A stretch of DNA of 7,532 bases, taken from Nitrospinota bacterium. GTDB taxonomy: Bacteria; UBA8248. Made by a program: the position numbers and the translations under genes. The notes below the pieces were generated by a model. It was not told the origin of the DNA. It saw only the letters and a program-made list of their open reading frames with translations, and did no database searches. Each line of letters starts with the position of its first letter. Positions within the stretch are counted from its first letter, which is position 1. Positions 1 through 6,139 of the stretch are shown one piece after another. The DNA lies in contig DNYS01000191.1 in assembly GCA_003506735.1 (NCBI GenBank), forward strand, positions 22,732-30,263, in the 5' to 3' direction.

Positions 1-1057
1 TACGGCCGGACCGGGCCCCGAACCCGGACGCATCCCGGGTCATCTCGATGATGAAAAGCTCAAGCGCATGAAGGGCGGCGTTTCCCCTGCCCGAGCGTTT
101 GATTTGCCTGTCCACCGCCAGTAGTTTTCCGTACAAATTTCGCAAATACCGGCTGCTCACACTCCCGACGTTGCGGCGAAGCCGATCGACGGCGAACGGG
201 GGCACTCCCAGCATTTCGGCCAACTCCTTTTGCCCGGTCCCGCGTCTCGCCGCAGCTTTTGTGATTGTCCAGCGCCGAATCTGGTTGCGTAAAAACCCGA
301 CGAGGAATTGGGGCCCGGGCCCCGAATCGCTCAGATCCCGCACGAGGGACAGGGCTTGCGGGGCATTGCCCTCGGCCAGGACGTCGCCGAGCTTGTACAT
401 GGCATCGACCTTCGAGCGGCCCACGAGATCGCGGACGGCCTCCGCGTCCGCTTCCTCCCCGGGGGCCAAGTAGGCGGCGAGTTTTTCGAGCTCCGAGCGG
501 ATTCGCCCCAGAGAGGGCTCCACCCATTCGGTGAGCAGCAGGGCCCCCTCCCGGGTCAGCGTGAATCCCAGGCCCTCCGCCTGGGATTGCATCCAAGCGG
601 GCAGTTCCCGCTCGCCGGGCGTTTCCATTCGAAGCGAGAGGCCGGAGTCCCCAATTTTCCTGAAAAAGGTGCGCCGCAAATCGGCTTTATCCGCGATGAA
701 TATCAACACCGTTTCAGGAGGCGTATTTTCCACGAGGGGAATCAGGATGTCCGCATCCTTATCGTTTACCTGGCCAACCCCTCTAACCTCGACAAGCCGC
801 CTGCCGGCCATGAAGGGAAGCGTATGGGCGGCGGATACGATATCCGAAGAGGGGGTTTCCCCCCACGAAAAAACATCGTGATTGAAATCGCTTCCCTCGC
901 CCAGGACGGCCTGTCGGATTTCCCGGAGAATTTCGTCGCGAAGGAAGGTTTCGGAGCCATGAATGAGGTAGACCGGCGCGACCTCCCCCTTTCGAAGGCG
1001 CGATAGCGCCGCGCGGACCTCTTCTCCCGATCCCTGGCGGCGGGACGATCGAACCAT
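1..1057 (-). CDS. holA: DNA polymerase III subunit delta (partial at 3' end)
   Basis: The delta subunit of the clamp loader opens the beta sliding clamp during replication. The frame runs without a stop from the ATG at 1055-1057 to the left edge, giving 352 residues, already about the family's full length, so only the tail and stop codon are outside. The opening VAPVYLIHGSETFLRDEILREI (shown as VAPVYLIHGSETFL, 26-39) matches the family's YLLyG.e.fL..e. Then come the SAAHTLPFMAGRRLVEVRGV segment (75-94), VLIFIADKADLRRTFFRKI, RIRSELEKLAAYLAPG (185-200), a domain II/III boundary VDAMYKLGDVLAEGNAPQAL (217-236) and PPFAVDRLRR (286-295). It carries no P-loop, as is normal for delta. The start follows the lptE stop by two bases and has a good GGAGGG nine bases ahead. 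Long open frames on the opposite strand (308-1006) are shadows of this gene. Confidence 0.92.
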   Translation of the reverse strand, partial: MVRSSRRQGSGEEVRAALSRLRKGEVAPVYLIHGSETFLRDEILREIRQAVLGEGSDFNHDVFSWGETPSSDIVSAAHTLPFMAGRRLVEVRGVGQVNDKDADILIPLVENTPPETVLIFIADKADLRRTFFRKIGDSGLSLRMETPGERELPAWMQSQAEGLGFTLTREGALLLTEWVEPSLGRIRSELEKLAAYLAPGEEADAEAVRDLVGRSKVDAMYKLGDVLAEGNAPQALSLVRDLSDSGPGPQFLVGFLRNQIRRWTITKAAARRGTGQKELAEMLGVPPFAVDRLRRNVGSVSSRYLRNLYGKLLAVDRQIKRSGRGNAALHALELFIIEMTRDASGFGARSGR

Positions 1058-1059
1058 GT

Positions 1060-1608
1060 TCAGAAACCCTCCAGAATCAGGCTGAGCAATTCCTCGGCAA
1101 AAAAATCCGCCGCTTTTTTGTTCGTGGCATCCCGGTTGGAGGCGCTGCCGGCCACCGCGTTGACGAGATCGAACTCCGAATCGGTCGCGATATTTTGATT
1201 GAGTATCTGCTTGCCGCTCCTGAGGTCGCGCAGGCGGATGGAGGTATTGATGAGCACCCGGTAGCGCTGGACCAGATCGCTCCGGCTGAATCCGATCGGG
1301 TCCAGGCGGTATCCTTGGACCACGGCATAGAGGGAGATATCCGCGTTTTCGGCGTTCACCACGAGCAGCCGTCCGTCGTTCAGGAAGCGGTTGCGGACGG
1401 ATTGGGCCATCAAGAAGCCGAGATTGGGCTCGCCCGTCTCGTCGCGGAAAATGGAGATGTTGATCGTCCGCGCGCCGCTCAGGCTGGCGGGGCGGCGGGT
1501 TCCCTCCAGGGAGTAGCCACAGCCCAGATTCGCCATGAGAATCGCTGCCAGGGCCGCTCTCCATGCCCGGGAGCGCAAGGTTCGGATGGATATGGGAAAT
1601 GTATTCAT
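1060..1608 (-). CDS. lptE: LPS assembly outer-membrane lipoprotein LptE
   Basis: LptE plugs the LptD beta-barrel and helps place lipopolysaccharide in the outer leaflet of the outer membrane. The 182-residue protein begins with an arginine-rich stretch and a hydrophobic segment AWRAALAAILMANLGC (15-30), with Cys30 as the expected lipidated residue. The mature start CGYSLEG is the LptE hallmark. It is followed by ARTINISIFRDETGEPNLG (46-64), a segment ending NDGRLLVV (77-84), ADISLYAVVQGYRLDPIGF (88-106) and RYRVLINTSIRLRDLRSGKQIL, all family-like. The residue at -3 of the lipobox is Asn rather than Leu/Val, which is unusual. The ATG at 1606-1608 overlaps the previous stop as ATGA, and no clear ribosome binding site is visible, so translation probably depends on coupling. 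holA follows after two bases, as in the known E. coli leuS-lptE-holA order, although leuS is not here. Confidence 0.9.
   Translation of the reverse strand: MNTFPISIRTLRSRAWRAALAAILMANLGCGYSLEGTRRPASLSGARTINISIFRDETGEPNLGFLMAQSVRNRFLNDGRLLVVNAENADISLYAVVQGYRLDPIGFSRSDLVQRYRVLINTSIRLRDLRSGKQILNQNIATDSEFDLVNAVAGSASNRDATNKKAADFFAEELLSLILEGF
1067..1072 (-). promoter_or_regulatory. Ribosome binding site of holA
   Basis: On the minus strand this reads GGAGGG, nine bases before the holA ATG at 1055-1057, and lies inside the last codons of lptE. It is the strongest Shine-Dalgarno-like sequence in the left half of the window and supports the chosen holA start. Confidence 0.65.
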
Positions 1609-2159
1609 ACGATGATTTCGACGGACAGTTCTCTGCCCTCTCTGCGGCGGAATACGTTTTTTTCGGCAACGGCTACGAGTTCATTGTAGCGGCTGGGCTC
1701 TGGTTCGCAAACGGTGATATTCACGTCGTAGGGGCAATTTTCCACCCCCCGCACCGCACCGCTCAGGGTCTCGGAAGCCAGATTTTCGTAGCGGACCCTC
1801 GATTTTCCCGAATGGAATACGTCCATCGCAATGTCACGGGTCGAAAATTTAAGCATTCGTTGAACGATCTCTTCGATTCGGACCGAGAGCGAGGAGACCG
1901 TGATTCTCCTCAGCAGGCCCAGGCCGGCAAACAAGACGTAGCGGGGTTCGATTCGGCCCCGCGTGGCCAGCAGTGCCTGTGACTCCCAGGCGCCGCTCAG
2001 GTTTCCCGCCTCGATCTGGCGGCTGGCCTCTTTGCCGAGAAGTTTATCGATCCGCCCCGGCACCCCGTTCAGCGGGAGGTCCTCTTCGGCGAAAACCGTT
2101 AGGGCGACAAAGCAGGGGGCGAATTCCAGCGAACGTGGGTCGATTCGAAGGCGAATCAC
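1605..2159 (-). CDS. Stand-alone protein resembling the N-terminal domain of M17 leucyl aminopeptidases; function unknown
   Basis: This 184-residue protein has no enzyme motif I can name. From about residue 15 to 140 its pattern resembles the N-terminal (Macro-like) domain of M17 peptidases such as PepA: a hydrophobic strand FVALTVFAEEDLPLNG (17-32), a helix GRIDKLLGKEASRQIEAG (35-52) then LSGAWESQALLAT, a strand RYVLFAGLG (73-81), a further helix, a strand DIAMDVF (109-115), and LASETLSGAVRGV (127-139). The catalytic C-terminal half of M17 enzymes, with its NTDAEGR and metal ligands, is absent. Only about 45 residues follow. There is no signal peptide or membrane segment, so it should be cytoplasmic. 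The GTG at 2157-2159 sits one base after the nusB stop with only a distant AGGAAGAG, so coupling to nusB is likely. Its TGA overlaps the lptE ATG by four bases. The M17-like reading is from pattern recognition and could be wrong; that the gene is real is well supported by the tight packing. Confidence 0.72.
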   Translation of the reverse strand: MIRLRIDPRSLEFAPCFVALTVFAEEDLPLNGVPGRIDKLLGKEASRQIEAGNLSGAWESQALLATRGRIEPRYVLFAGLGLLRRITVSSLSVRIEEIVQRMLKFSTRDIAMDVFHSGKSRVRYENLASETLSGAVRGVENCPYDVNITVCEPEPSRYNELVAVAEKNVFRRREGRELSVEIIV

Positions 2160-2160
2160 T

Positions 2161-2571
<411 letters not shown>

Positions 2572-2593
2572 GGGTCTATTCTCTCGCGGCGGG

Positions 2594-3082
2594 TCATTTT
2601 TTCCTTGAACGGCCTTTTCGGAGCGCTTTGGCGAGCGTCGCCATCTCGACAGCGGCCAGGGCGCCGTCAAATCCCTTATTCCCCGCTTTGGCCCCCGCCC
2701 GCTCAATCGCCTGCTCGATGGTGTCGGTCGTGACGACGGAAAAAATCGCCGGAACCCCGCTTTGGGCGGATACCTGGGAGATCCCCTTGGCCGTCTCCGC
2801 GCACACGAGGTCGTAGTGGGAGGTGGCGCCCCGAATGACGCACCCCACGCAAACCAGGGCATCGTACTTTCCCGATTCCGCCATGCCCTTGGCCGCAAAC
2901 GCCAACTCCATCGAACCGGGGACCCAGGCCAGGTCTACCGACCCTTCGGGCACGCCGCATTTTCGCAACCCCTCCCTCGCGCCCCGGACCAGATGGTCGA
3001 CGATAAAGTCGTTGAACCGCGAGGCGACAATGCCGATTTTCAGCCCCCGGCCGTCGAAATTTCCTTCATATGTTTGATTCAT
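2594..3082 (-). CDS. ribH: 6,7-dimethyl-8-ribityllumazine synthase
   Basis: RibH condenses the C4 phosphate made by RibB with 5-amino-6-ribitylamino-uracil to give lumazine, the substrate of RibE; family members form pentamers or 60-subunit capsids. The 162 residues cover the whole family length. Visible motifs are IVASRFND (18-25, Phe23 at the substrate-stacking position), [12 protein letters not shown] (54-65), the phosphate/catalytic loop [12 protein letters not shown] (80-91, catalytic His89) and [18 protein letters not shown] (113-130, Arg128), then KAGNKG. Family members usually have FG(V/I) where this has FSV. The C-terminus ends in a basic tail, RKGRSRKK. The ATG at 3080-3082 has GGAG upstream; the stop is TGA at 2594-2596. 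It follows ribB by 30 bases and precedes nusB by 22 bases. The ribH-nusB pair is common in bacteria. Confidence 0.97.
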   Translation of the reverse strand: MNQTYEGNFDGRGLKIGIVASRFNDFIVDHLVRGAREGLRKCGVPEGSVDLAWVPGSMELAFAAKGMAESGKYDALVCVGCVIRGATSHYDLVCAETAKGISQVSAQSGVPAIFSVVTTDTIEQAIERAGAKAGNKGFDGALAAVEMATLAKALRKGRSRKK

Positions 3083-3096
3083 CGCTCTCCGCCACG

Positions 3097-3119
3097 GCCG
3101 GATTTTCCGGCTTTATTTT
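3097..3119 (+). terminator. Small perfect hairpin with T-rich tail, oriented against the operon
   Basis: In the 30-base gap between ribB and ribH the plus strand reads GCCGGA-TTT-TCCGGC (3097-3111), a perfect 6-bp stem with a 3-base loop, followed at once by TTTATTTT (3112-3119). That is the layout of a weak intrinsic terminator for plus-strand transcription, opposite to all genes here. Part of the T tract is the ribB stop codon region (TAA at 3113-3115). On the operon's own mRNA the same inverted repeat forms a stem about 14 bases before the ribH start, with no U tract after it, so it should not end that transcript. It could affect mRNA stability or ribH translation, or be chance in GC-rich DNA. 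Confidence 0.3.
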
Positions 3120-4315
3120 GGCCCCGTATTCAAGATGGAAACCAGCGGCTCCTCGGTCTCCAGAGGCACGCGTTCTTCGAGATGAAGCCCGTATCCTTCG
3201 AGCGCCACAAGGCGCCGCTCATCGTTGGTCATGATTCGAATCCGCTTGACCCCCAGGTCCACCAGAATCTGGGCGCCGATTCCGTATTCGCGCAGCCTGG
3301 AAATAGGGCCGACCCTGGGCAAAACCTCCTGGGTGACCTCCGTCTTTTTCTCGTCCACCCTGGCCCCTCCGTCACCCATGGTGTCCGAGCGAAGATAAAC
3401 CAGAACCCCCCTGCCCTCCTTCTGGATGGCGCGCAGGGCATACCGGAGCCTGTCCGTGCAATCGGATCGGAGCAGGTTGAAAAAGTCCATGATCCCCAAG
3501 GCGGGATGAACGCGAATCAGCACCGGCTCCTCCGTATTCACATCTCCCATCACCAGCGCGAAATGCAGCCGCCCGCTCGTCCGGTTCCGGTACACCACCG
3601 CCCGAAAATCGCCGTAAGGCGTGGGTAGGGTGACCTCCTCGGCGGGCTCGATAAGGCGCTCGTTTTGCATCCGGTAGGCGATCAGGTCCTTGATGGTGAC
3701 GATGGAGAGGTTGTTCCTCTCGGCGACTTTCTCCAAATCGGGAAGGCGGGCCATCGTTCCGTCTTCGCGCATGACCTCGCAAATCACGCCCGAGGGGTCT
3801 AGGCCCGCAAGCTGGGCCAGGTCCACCGCGCCCTCGGTATGTCCGGCCCGCCGAAGCACCCCCCCCGGCCGGGCCCGAAGCGGAAAGATATGCCCGGGCG
3901 TCACCAGATCCGAAGGAGCGGCATGCGGCTGGATGGCCGTTCGAATTGTGTGTGCACGATCGAACGCGCTGATACCGGTGGTCACCCCTTCGCGGGCTTC
4001 GATGGAAACCGTGAAGGGGGTGCCGAACGGCGACCCGTTGTGGAACCGGTCCACCATCATGGGCAATCCGAGGGATTCCACCCGCTCTGGCGTCAGCGAG
4101 AGGCAAACGAGCCCCCGGCCTTCCTTTGTCATGAAATTGATAGCCTCCGGCGTCACTTTTTCCGCGGCCATCACGAAATCGCCCTCGTTTTCGCGGTCCT
4201 CGTCATCGACGAGGAGGACGATCCGCCCCTCGCGAATATCGCCAATCGCTTCATTGATGGAGGAGAACAGCGGGTTTTTGCTTGAACCGGGATCCGTCCC
4301 CGTTGATTTAGGCAT
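3113..4315 (-). CDS. ribB: 3,4-dihydroxy-2-butanone-4-phosphate synthase fused to a degenerate GTP cyclohydrolase II-like domain (RibBX type)
   Basis: The N-terminal domain (about 15-215) makes 3,4-dihydroxy-2-butanone 4-phosphate from ribulose 5-phosphate, the C4 unit used by RibH. It holds the acidic loop [10 protein letters not shown] (37-46), [10 protein letters not shown] (65-74), [15 protein letters not shown] (110-124), PGHIFPLRA and [15 protein letters not shown] (158-172), so it looks active. The C-terminal domain (about 228-390) aligns with GTP cyclohydrolase II, as shown by [15 protein letters not shown] (342-356). It has lost most of the zinc site: where RibA has HSECLTGD...RCDCG, this protein has HPALGIMD...RSDCT, so only Cys286 of three cysteines remains. 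RibA's RQEGRGIGL reads RSDTMGDGG (309-317). Generic pipelines would call it bifunctional RibBA; I infer no cyclohydrolase activity. The RibBX variant is described in Proteobacteria, usually beside a separate ribA. The ATG at 4313-4315 overlaps the ribE stop by 8 bases, with AAAGAG upstream. Confidence 0.93.
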   Translation of the reverse strand: MPKSTGTDPGSSKNPLFSSINEAIGDIREGRIVLLVDDEDRENEGDFVMAAEKVTPEAINFMTKEGRGLVCLSLTPERVESLGLPMMVDRFHNGSPFGTPFTVSIEAREGVTTGISAFDRAHTIRTAIQPHAAPSDLVTPGHIFPLRARPGGVLRRAGHTEGAVDLAQLAGLDPSGVICEVMREDGTMARLPDLEKVAERNNLSIVTIKDLIAYRMQNERLIEPAEEVTLPTPYGDFRAVVYRNRTSGRLHFALVMGDVNTEEPVLIRVHPALGIMDFFNLLRSDCTDRLRYALRAIQKEGRGVLVYLRSDTMGDGGARVDEKKTEVTQEVLPRVGPISRLREYGIGAQILVDLGVKRIRIMTNDERRLVALEGYGLHLEERVPLETEEPLVSILNTGPK

Positions 4316-4961
4316 AGCCGTGCTCTTTCAGCTTTTCCATCGATACGCCGCTCGTCCCCGTCTGCGCCCCCACATGGGGCGCGAGGAATTTTTCCACGTA
4401 TTTTCCAATTAAATCGGCTTCGAGGTTCACGGGCGAGCCGTCCTTTTTTTCGGTCAACGTGGTGCAGGCACTGGTATGCGGAATGACCGCGATCGAGAAC
4501 GAATCTTCACCGCAGTCCGCCACGGTGAGGCTGATGCCGTCCACCGCGACCGAGCCTTTGAACACGATATACCGCATGACCTCGGCGGGAGCCTCCACCG
4601 TCAGCCAGATCGAATCGCCATCGGCCCGGCGGCTTCGTATCTGGCCTACGCCGTCGATGTGGCCCGACACCATGTGGCCTCCCAGGCGGTCTCCGAGTGC
4701 CAGGGCGCGTTCCAGGTTGACCGCATCGCCGGCCTTGAGCTCCCCCAGATTGGTCATCCGAAGGCTCTCGGGCGAGACATCCGCCTCGAAAGCCTCTCCG
4801 GTGATTTTCACGACCGTCATGCAAGCCCCGTTGATCGCAATGGATTCGCCGAGCTTGGCCCCATCGAGCATGGCGCCCGCCTCGATGGCGATCCGGGCCC
4901 CGTCCTCACTCGCCCGGATGGATTGAACCCTGCCCACCGCCTCGACAATTCCGCTAAACAT
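4308..4961 (-). CDS. ribE: Riboflavin synthase, alpha chain
   Basis: This enzyme performs the last step of the pathway, dismutation of two 6,7-dimethyl-8-ribityllumazine molecules into riboflavin and the pyrimidinedione that is recycled by RibH. It is a 217-residue protein with the family's two tandem lumazine-binding barrels: residues 1-97 open with [10 protein letters not shown] and contain [14 protein letters not shown] (38-51, conserved Cys47); the second opens at [15 protein letters not shown] (94-108) and contains [12 protein letters not shown] (136-147) and [10 protein letters not shown]. The C-terminal [10 protein letters not shown] is typical. An in-frame TTG at 4976 would add five residues, but the family begins at MFxGIVE. 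A GAGGAG (4969-4974) seven bases before the ATG at 4961 supports the shorter form. It overlaps the ribD stop by 8 bases and the ribB start by 8 bases, suggesting translational coupling. Some annotations call this gene ribC. Confidence 0.97.
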   Translation of the reverse strand: MFSGIVEAVGRVQSIRASEDGARIAIEAGAMLDGAKLGESIAINGACMTVVKITGEAFEADVSPESLRMTNLGELKAGDAVNLERALALGDRLGGHMVSGHIDGVGQIRSRRADGDSIWLTVEAPAEVMRYIVFKGSVAVDGISLTVADCGEDSFSIAVIPHTSACTTLTEKKDGSPVNLEADLIGKYVEKFLAPHVGAQTGTSGVSMEKLKEHGYA

Positions 4962-6114
4962 CGGGGCTCTCCTCAAAGTCCGCCCATACCGGATGGTTTA
5001 AATAGCCTTGAATCAAAATATCGCCGCCTATTAGCTCATGTGTTACATGAGATACTTTGGGGGCCTCCTCAAGGCTGTGGAGCTCCCCTCCCGAAACGGC
5101 TCCCGGCGCCTGGCTGTCCCCAATAATCATCGGGGCGATGAAAGCCATCACCCGATCGGCCAAGCCTTCATCTAAAAATGCGGCATGAACCCGGCCGCCT
5201 CCCTCGACAAGCAGATGGCGAACCTCCCGCCCTGCAAGCAAATTTAGAAGGGCCCCCAGCGCGACGCGGCCATTGGGGCCGGGTCCGAGCATGACCACTT
5301 CGGCCCCCGCGTCGGTCAGTTCGCGCGCCTTTTCGGGGTCGCTCCCCTCCACGGCGGCGATGATTGTAGCAACGCCCCGATCTGGGGGCAATGTCCGCGC
5401 CCCCTTGGGCGTCCTGAGGCGTGAATCTAAGACAATTCGAATTAAGGGCTTGCCCTCCCTTCCTTCAGGGCGGGCTGTAAGAAGGGGGTCATCCTTCAAA
5501 ACCGTTTCCACCCCCACCAAAATAGCGTCCACCCGGTCCCTGAACTCATGCGCCCAGGCGCGGGAGGCCTCTCCGGTGATCCATCGGCTCTGCCCCCCCC
5601 GCGTGGCGATGCGGCCGTCCAGGCTCATCGCCATTTTCAGCGTCACGAACGGGCGGCTCTCCCGGATGGAAACGAAAAACGCCTCGTTCATGCGCACGGC
5701 CCGGTGCGCCAAAAGACCCACCTCGACGGAGACCCCGGCCGCCTTGAGAATTTCAAATCCGTTTCCGGCAACACGGGGATCGGGGTCTTCGACTGCGGCC
5801 ACGACCCGGGATATTCCCGCCTCGGCCACCGCCGGAGCGCATGGGGGGGTTCTTCCCTGGTGGGCGCAAGGTTCCAAGGTGAGATAGAGGGTGCCGCCCC
5901 TGGCACGCTCCCCGGCTTCCCGGAGCGCCATGACTTCGGCGTGGGGGGCGCCGGCCCTCTCGTGCCAGCCTCTTCCGGCGGGCTCCCCCTCCGCATCGAC
6001 GATAATGGCGCCCACCATCGGATTCGGGCTGGTTCTGCCCGCCCCCAGAGCGGCGAGAGAGAGCGCCTCTTGCATCCATTTTCGGTTGCGGCGGTTGCGG
6101 TCTGCGGTATTCAC
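4954..6114 (-). CDS. ribD: Bifunctional diaminohydroxyphosphoribosylaminopyrimidine deaminase / 5-amino-6-(5-phosphoribosylamino)uracil reductase
   Basis: RibD carries out the deamination and the NADPH-dependent ribosyl side-chain reduction that follow GTP ring opening in riboflavin synthesis. The 386 residues match the family length. The N-terminal deaminase domain has TSPNPMVGA (28-36) and the zinc site HAE (58-60) with PCAHQGRTPPC (82-92), giving His58, Cys83 and Cys92 as ligands and Glu60 as the catalytic acid. The C-terminal reductase domain (about 155-375) has LKMAMSLDGRIA (159-170), SRWITG, ILVGVETVLKDDPLLT and LLVEGGGRVHAAFL (301-314). The start is a GTG at 6112-6114. A TGA codon sits directly upstream in frame, so nothing longer is possible, and a weak GGGA lies about six bases before it. 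The next candidate, ATG at codon 14, would cut into the conserved helix. The stop (TAG) lies inside the first codons of ribE, an 8-base overlap. No FMN riboswitch can fit in the 25 bases before it. Confidence 0.97.
   Translation of the reverse strand: MNTADRNRRNRKWMQEALSLAALGAGRTSPNPMVGAIIVDAEGEPAGRGWHERAGAPHAEVMALREAGERARGGTLYLTLEPCAHQGRTPPCAPAVAEAGISRVVAAVEDPDPRVAGNGFEILKAAGVSVEVGLLAHRAVRMNEAFFVSIRESRPFVTLKMAMSLDGRIATRGGQSRWITGEASRAWAHEFRDRVDAILVGVETVLKDDPLLTARPEGREGKPLIRIVLDSRLRTPKGARTLPPDRGVATIIAAVEGSDPEKARELTDAGAEVVMLGPGPNGRVALGALLNLLAGREVRHLLVEGGGRVHAAFLDEGLADRVMAFIAPMIIGDSQAPGAVSGGELHSLEEAPKVSHVTHELIGGDILIQGYLNHPVWADFEESPDV
4969..4974 (-). promoter_or_regulatory. Ribosome binding site of ribE
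   Basis: On the minus strand this reads GAGGAG, seven bases before the ATG at 4959-4961. It lies within the last codons of ribD and decides the ribE start in favour of the canonical MFSGIVE N-terminus over an in-frame TTG 15 bases upstream. Confidence 0.7.
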
Positions 6115-6139
6115 TCAGATTCCCGGTGGAAACGGCATC

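Noticed and set aside
310..323. Perfect 14-base palindrome GGGGCCCGGGCCCC, with part of it (CCGGGCCCCGAA) also at 11-22
   Set aside because: Both copies lie inside holA and encode unremarkable Gly/Pro/Arg-rich codons; only two copies, and such strings arise easily in GC-rich coding DNA.
308..1006. Plus-strand open frame of 232 codons
   Set aside because: It lies fully antisense to holA, has no recognisable motif and a low-complexity GC-rich composition; the minus-strand frame has clear DNA polymerase III delta similarity.
2572..2898. In-frame upstream extension of nusB by about 109 codons
   Set aside because: The extension overlaps ribH in another frame and shows no domain; NusB proteins begin at the ATG at 2571.
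2762..3628. Plus-strand open frame of 288 codons
   Set aside because: It is antisense to ribH and the 3' part of ribB, both certain genes; its length follows from high GC in the third codon position.
3690..4412. Plus-strand open frame of 240 codons
   Set aside because: It is antisense to ribB and the ribE end; Arg/Ser/Pro-rich composition is typical of a shadow frame.
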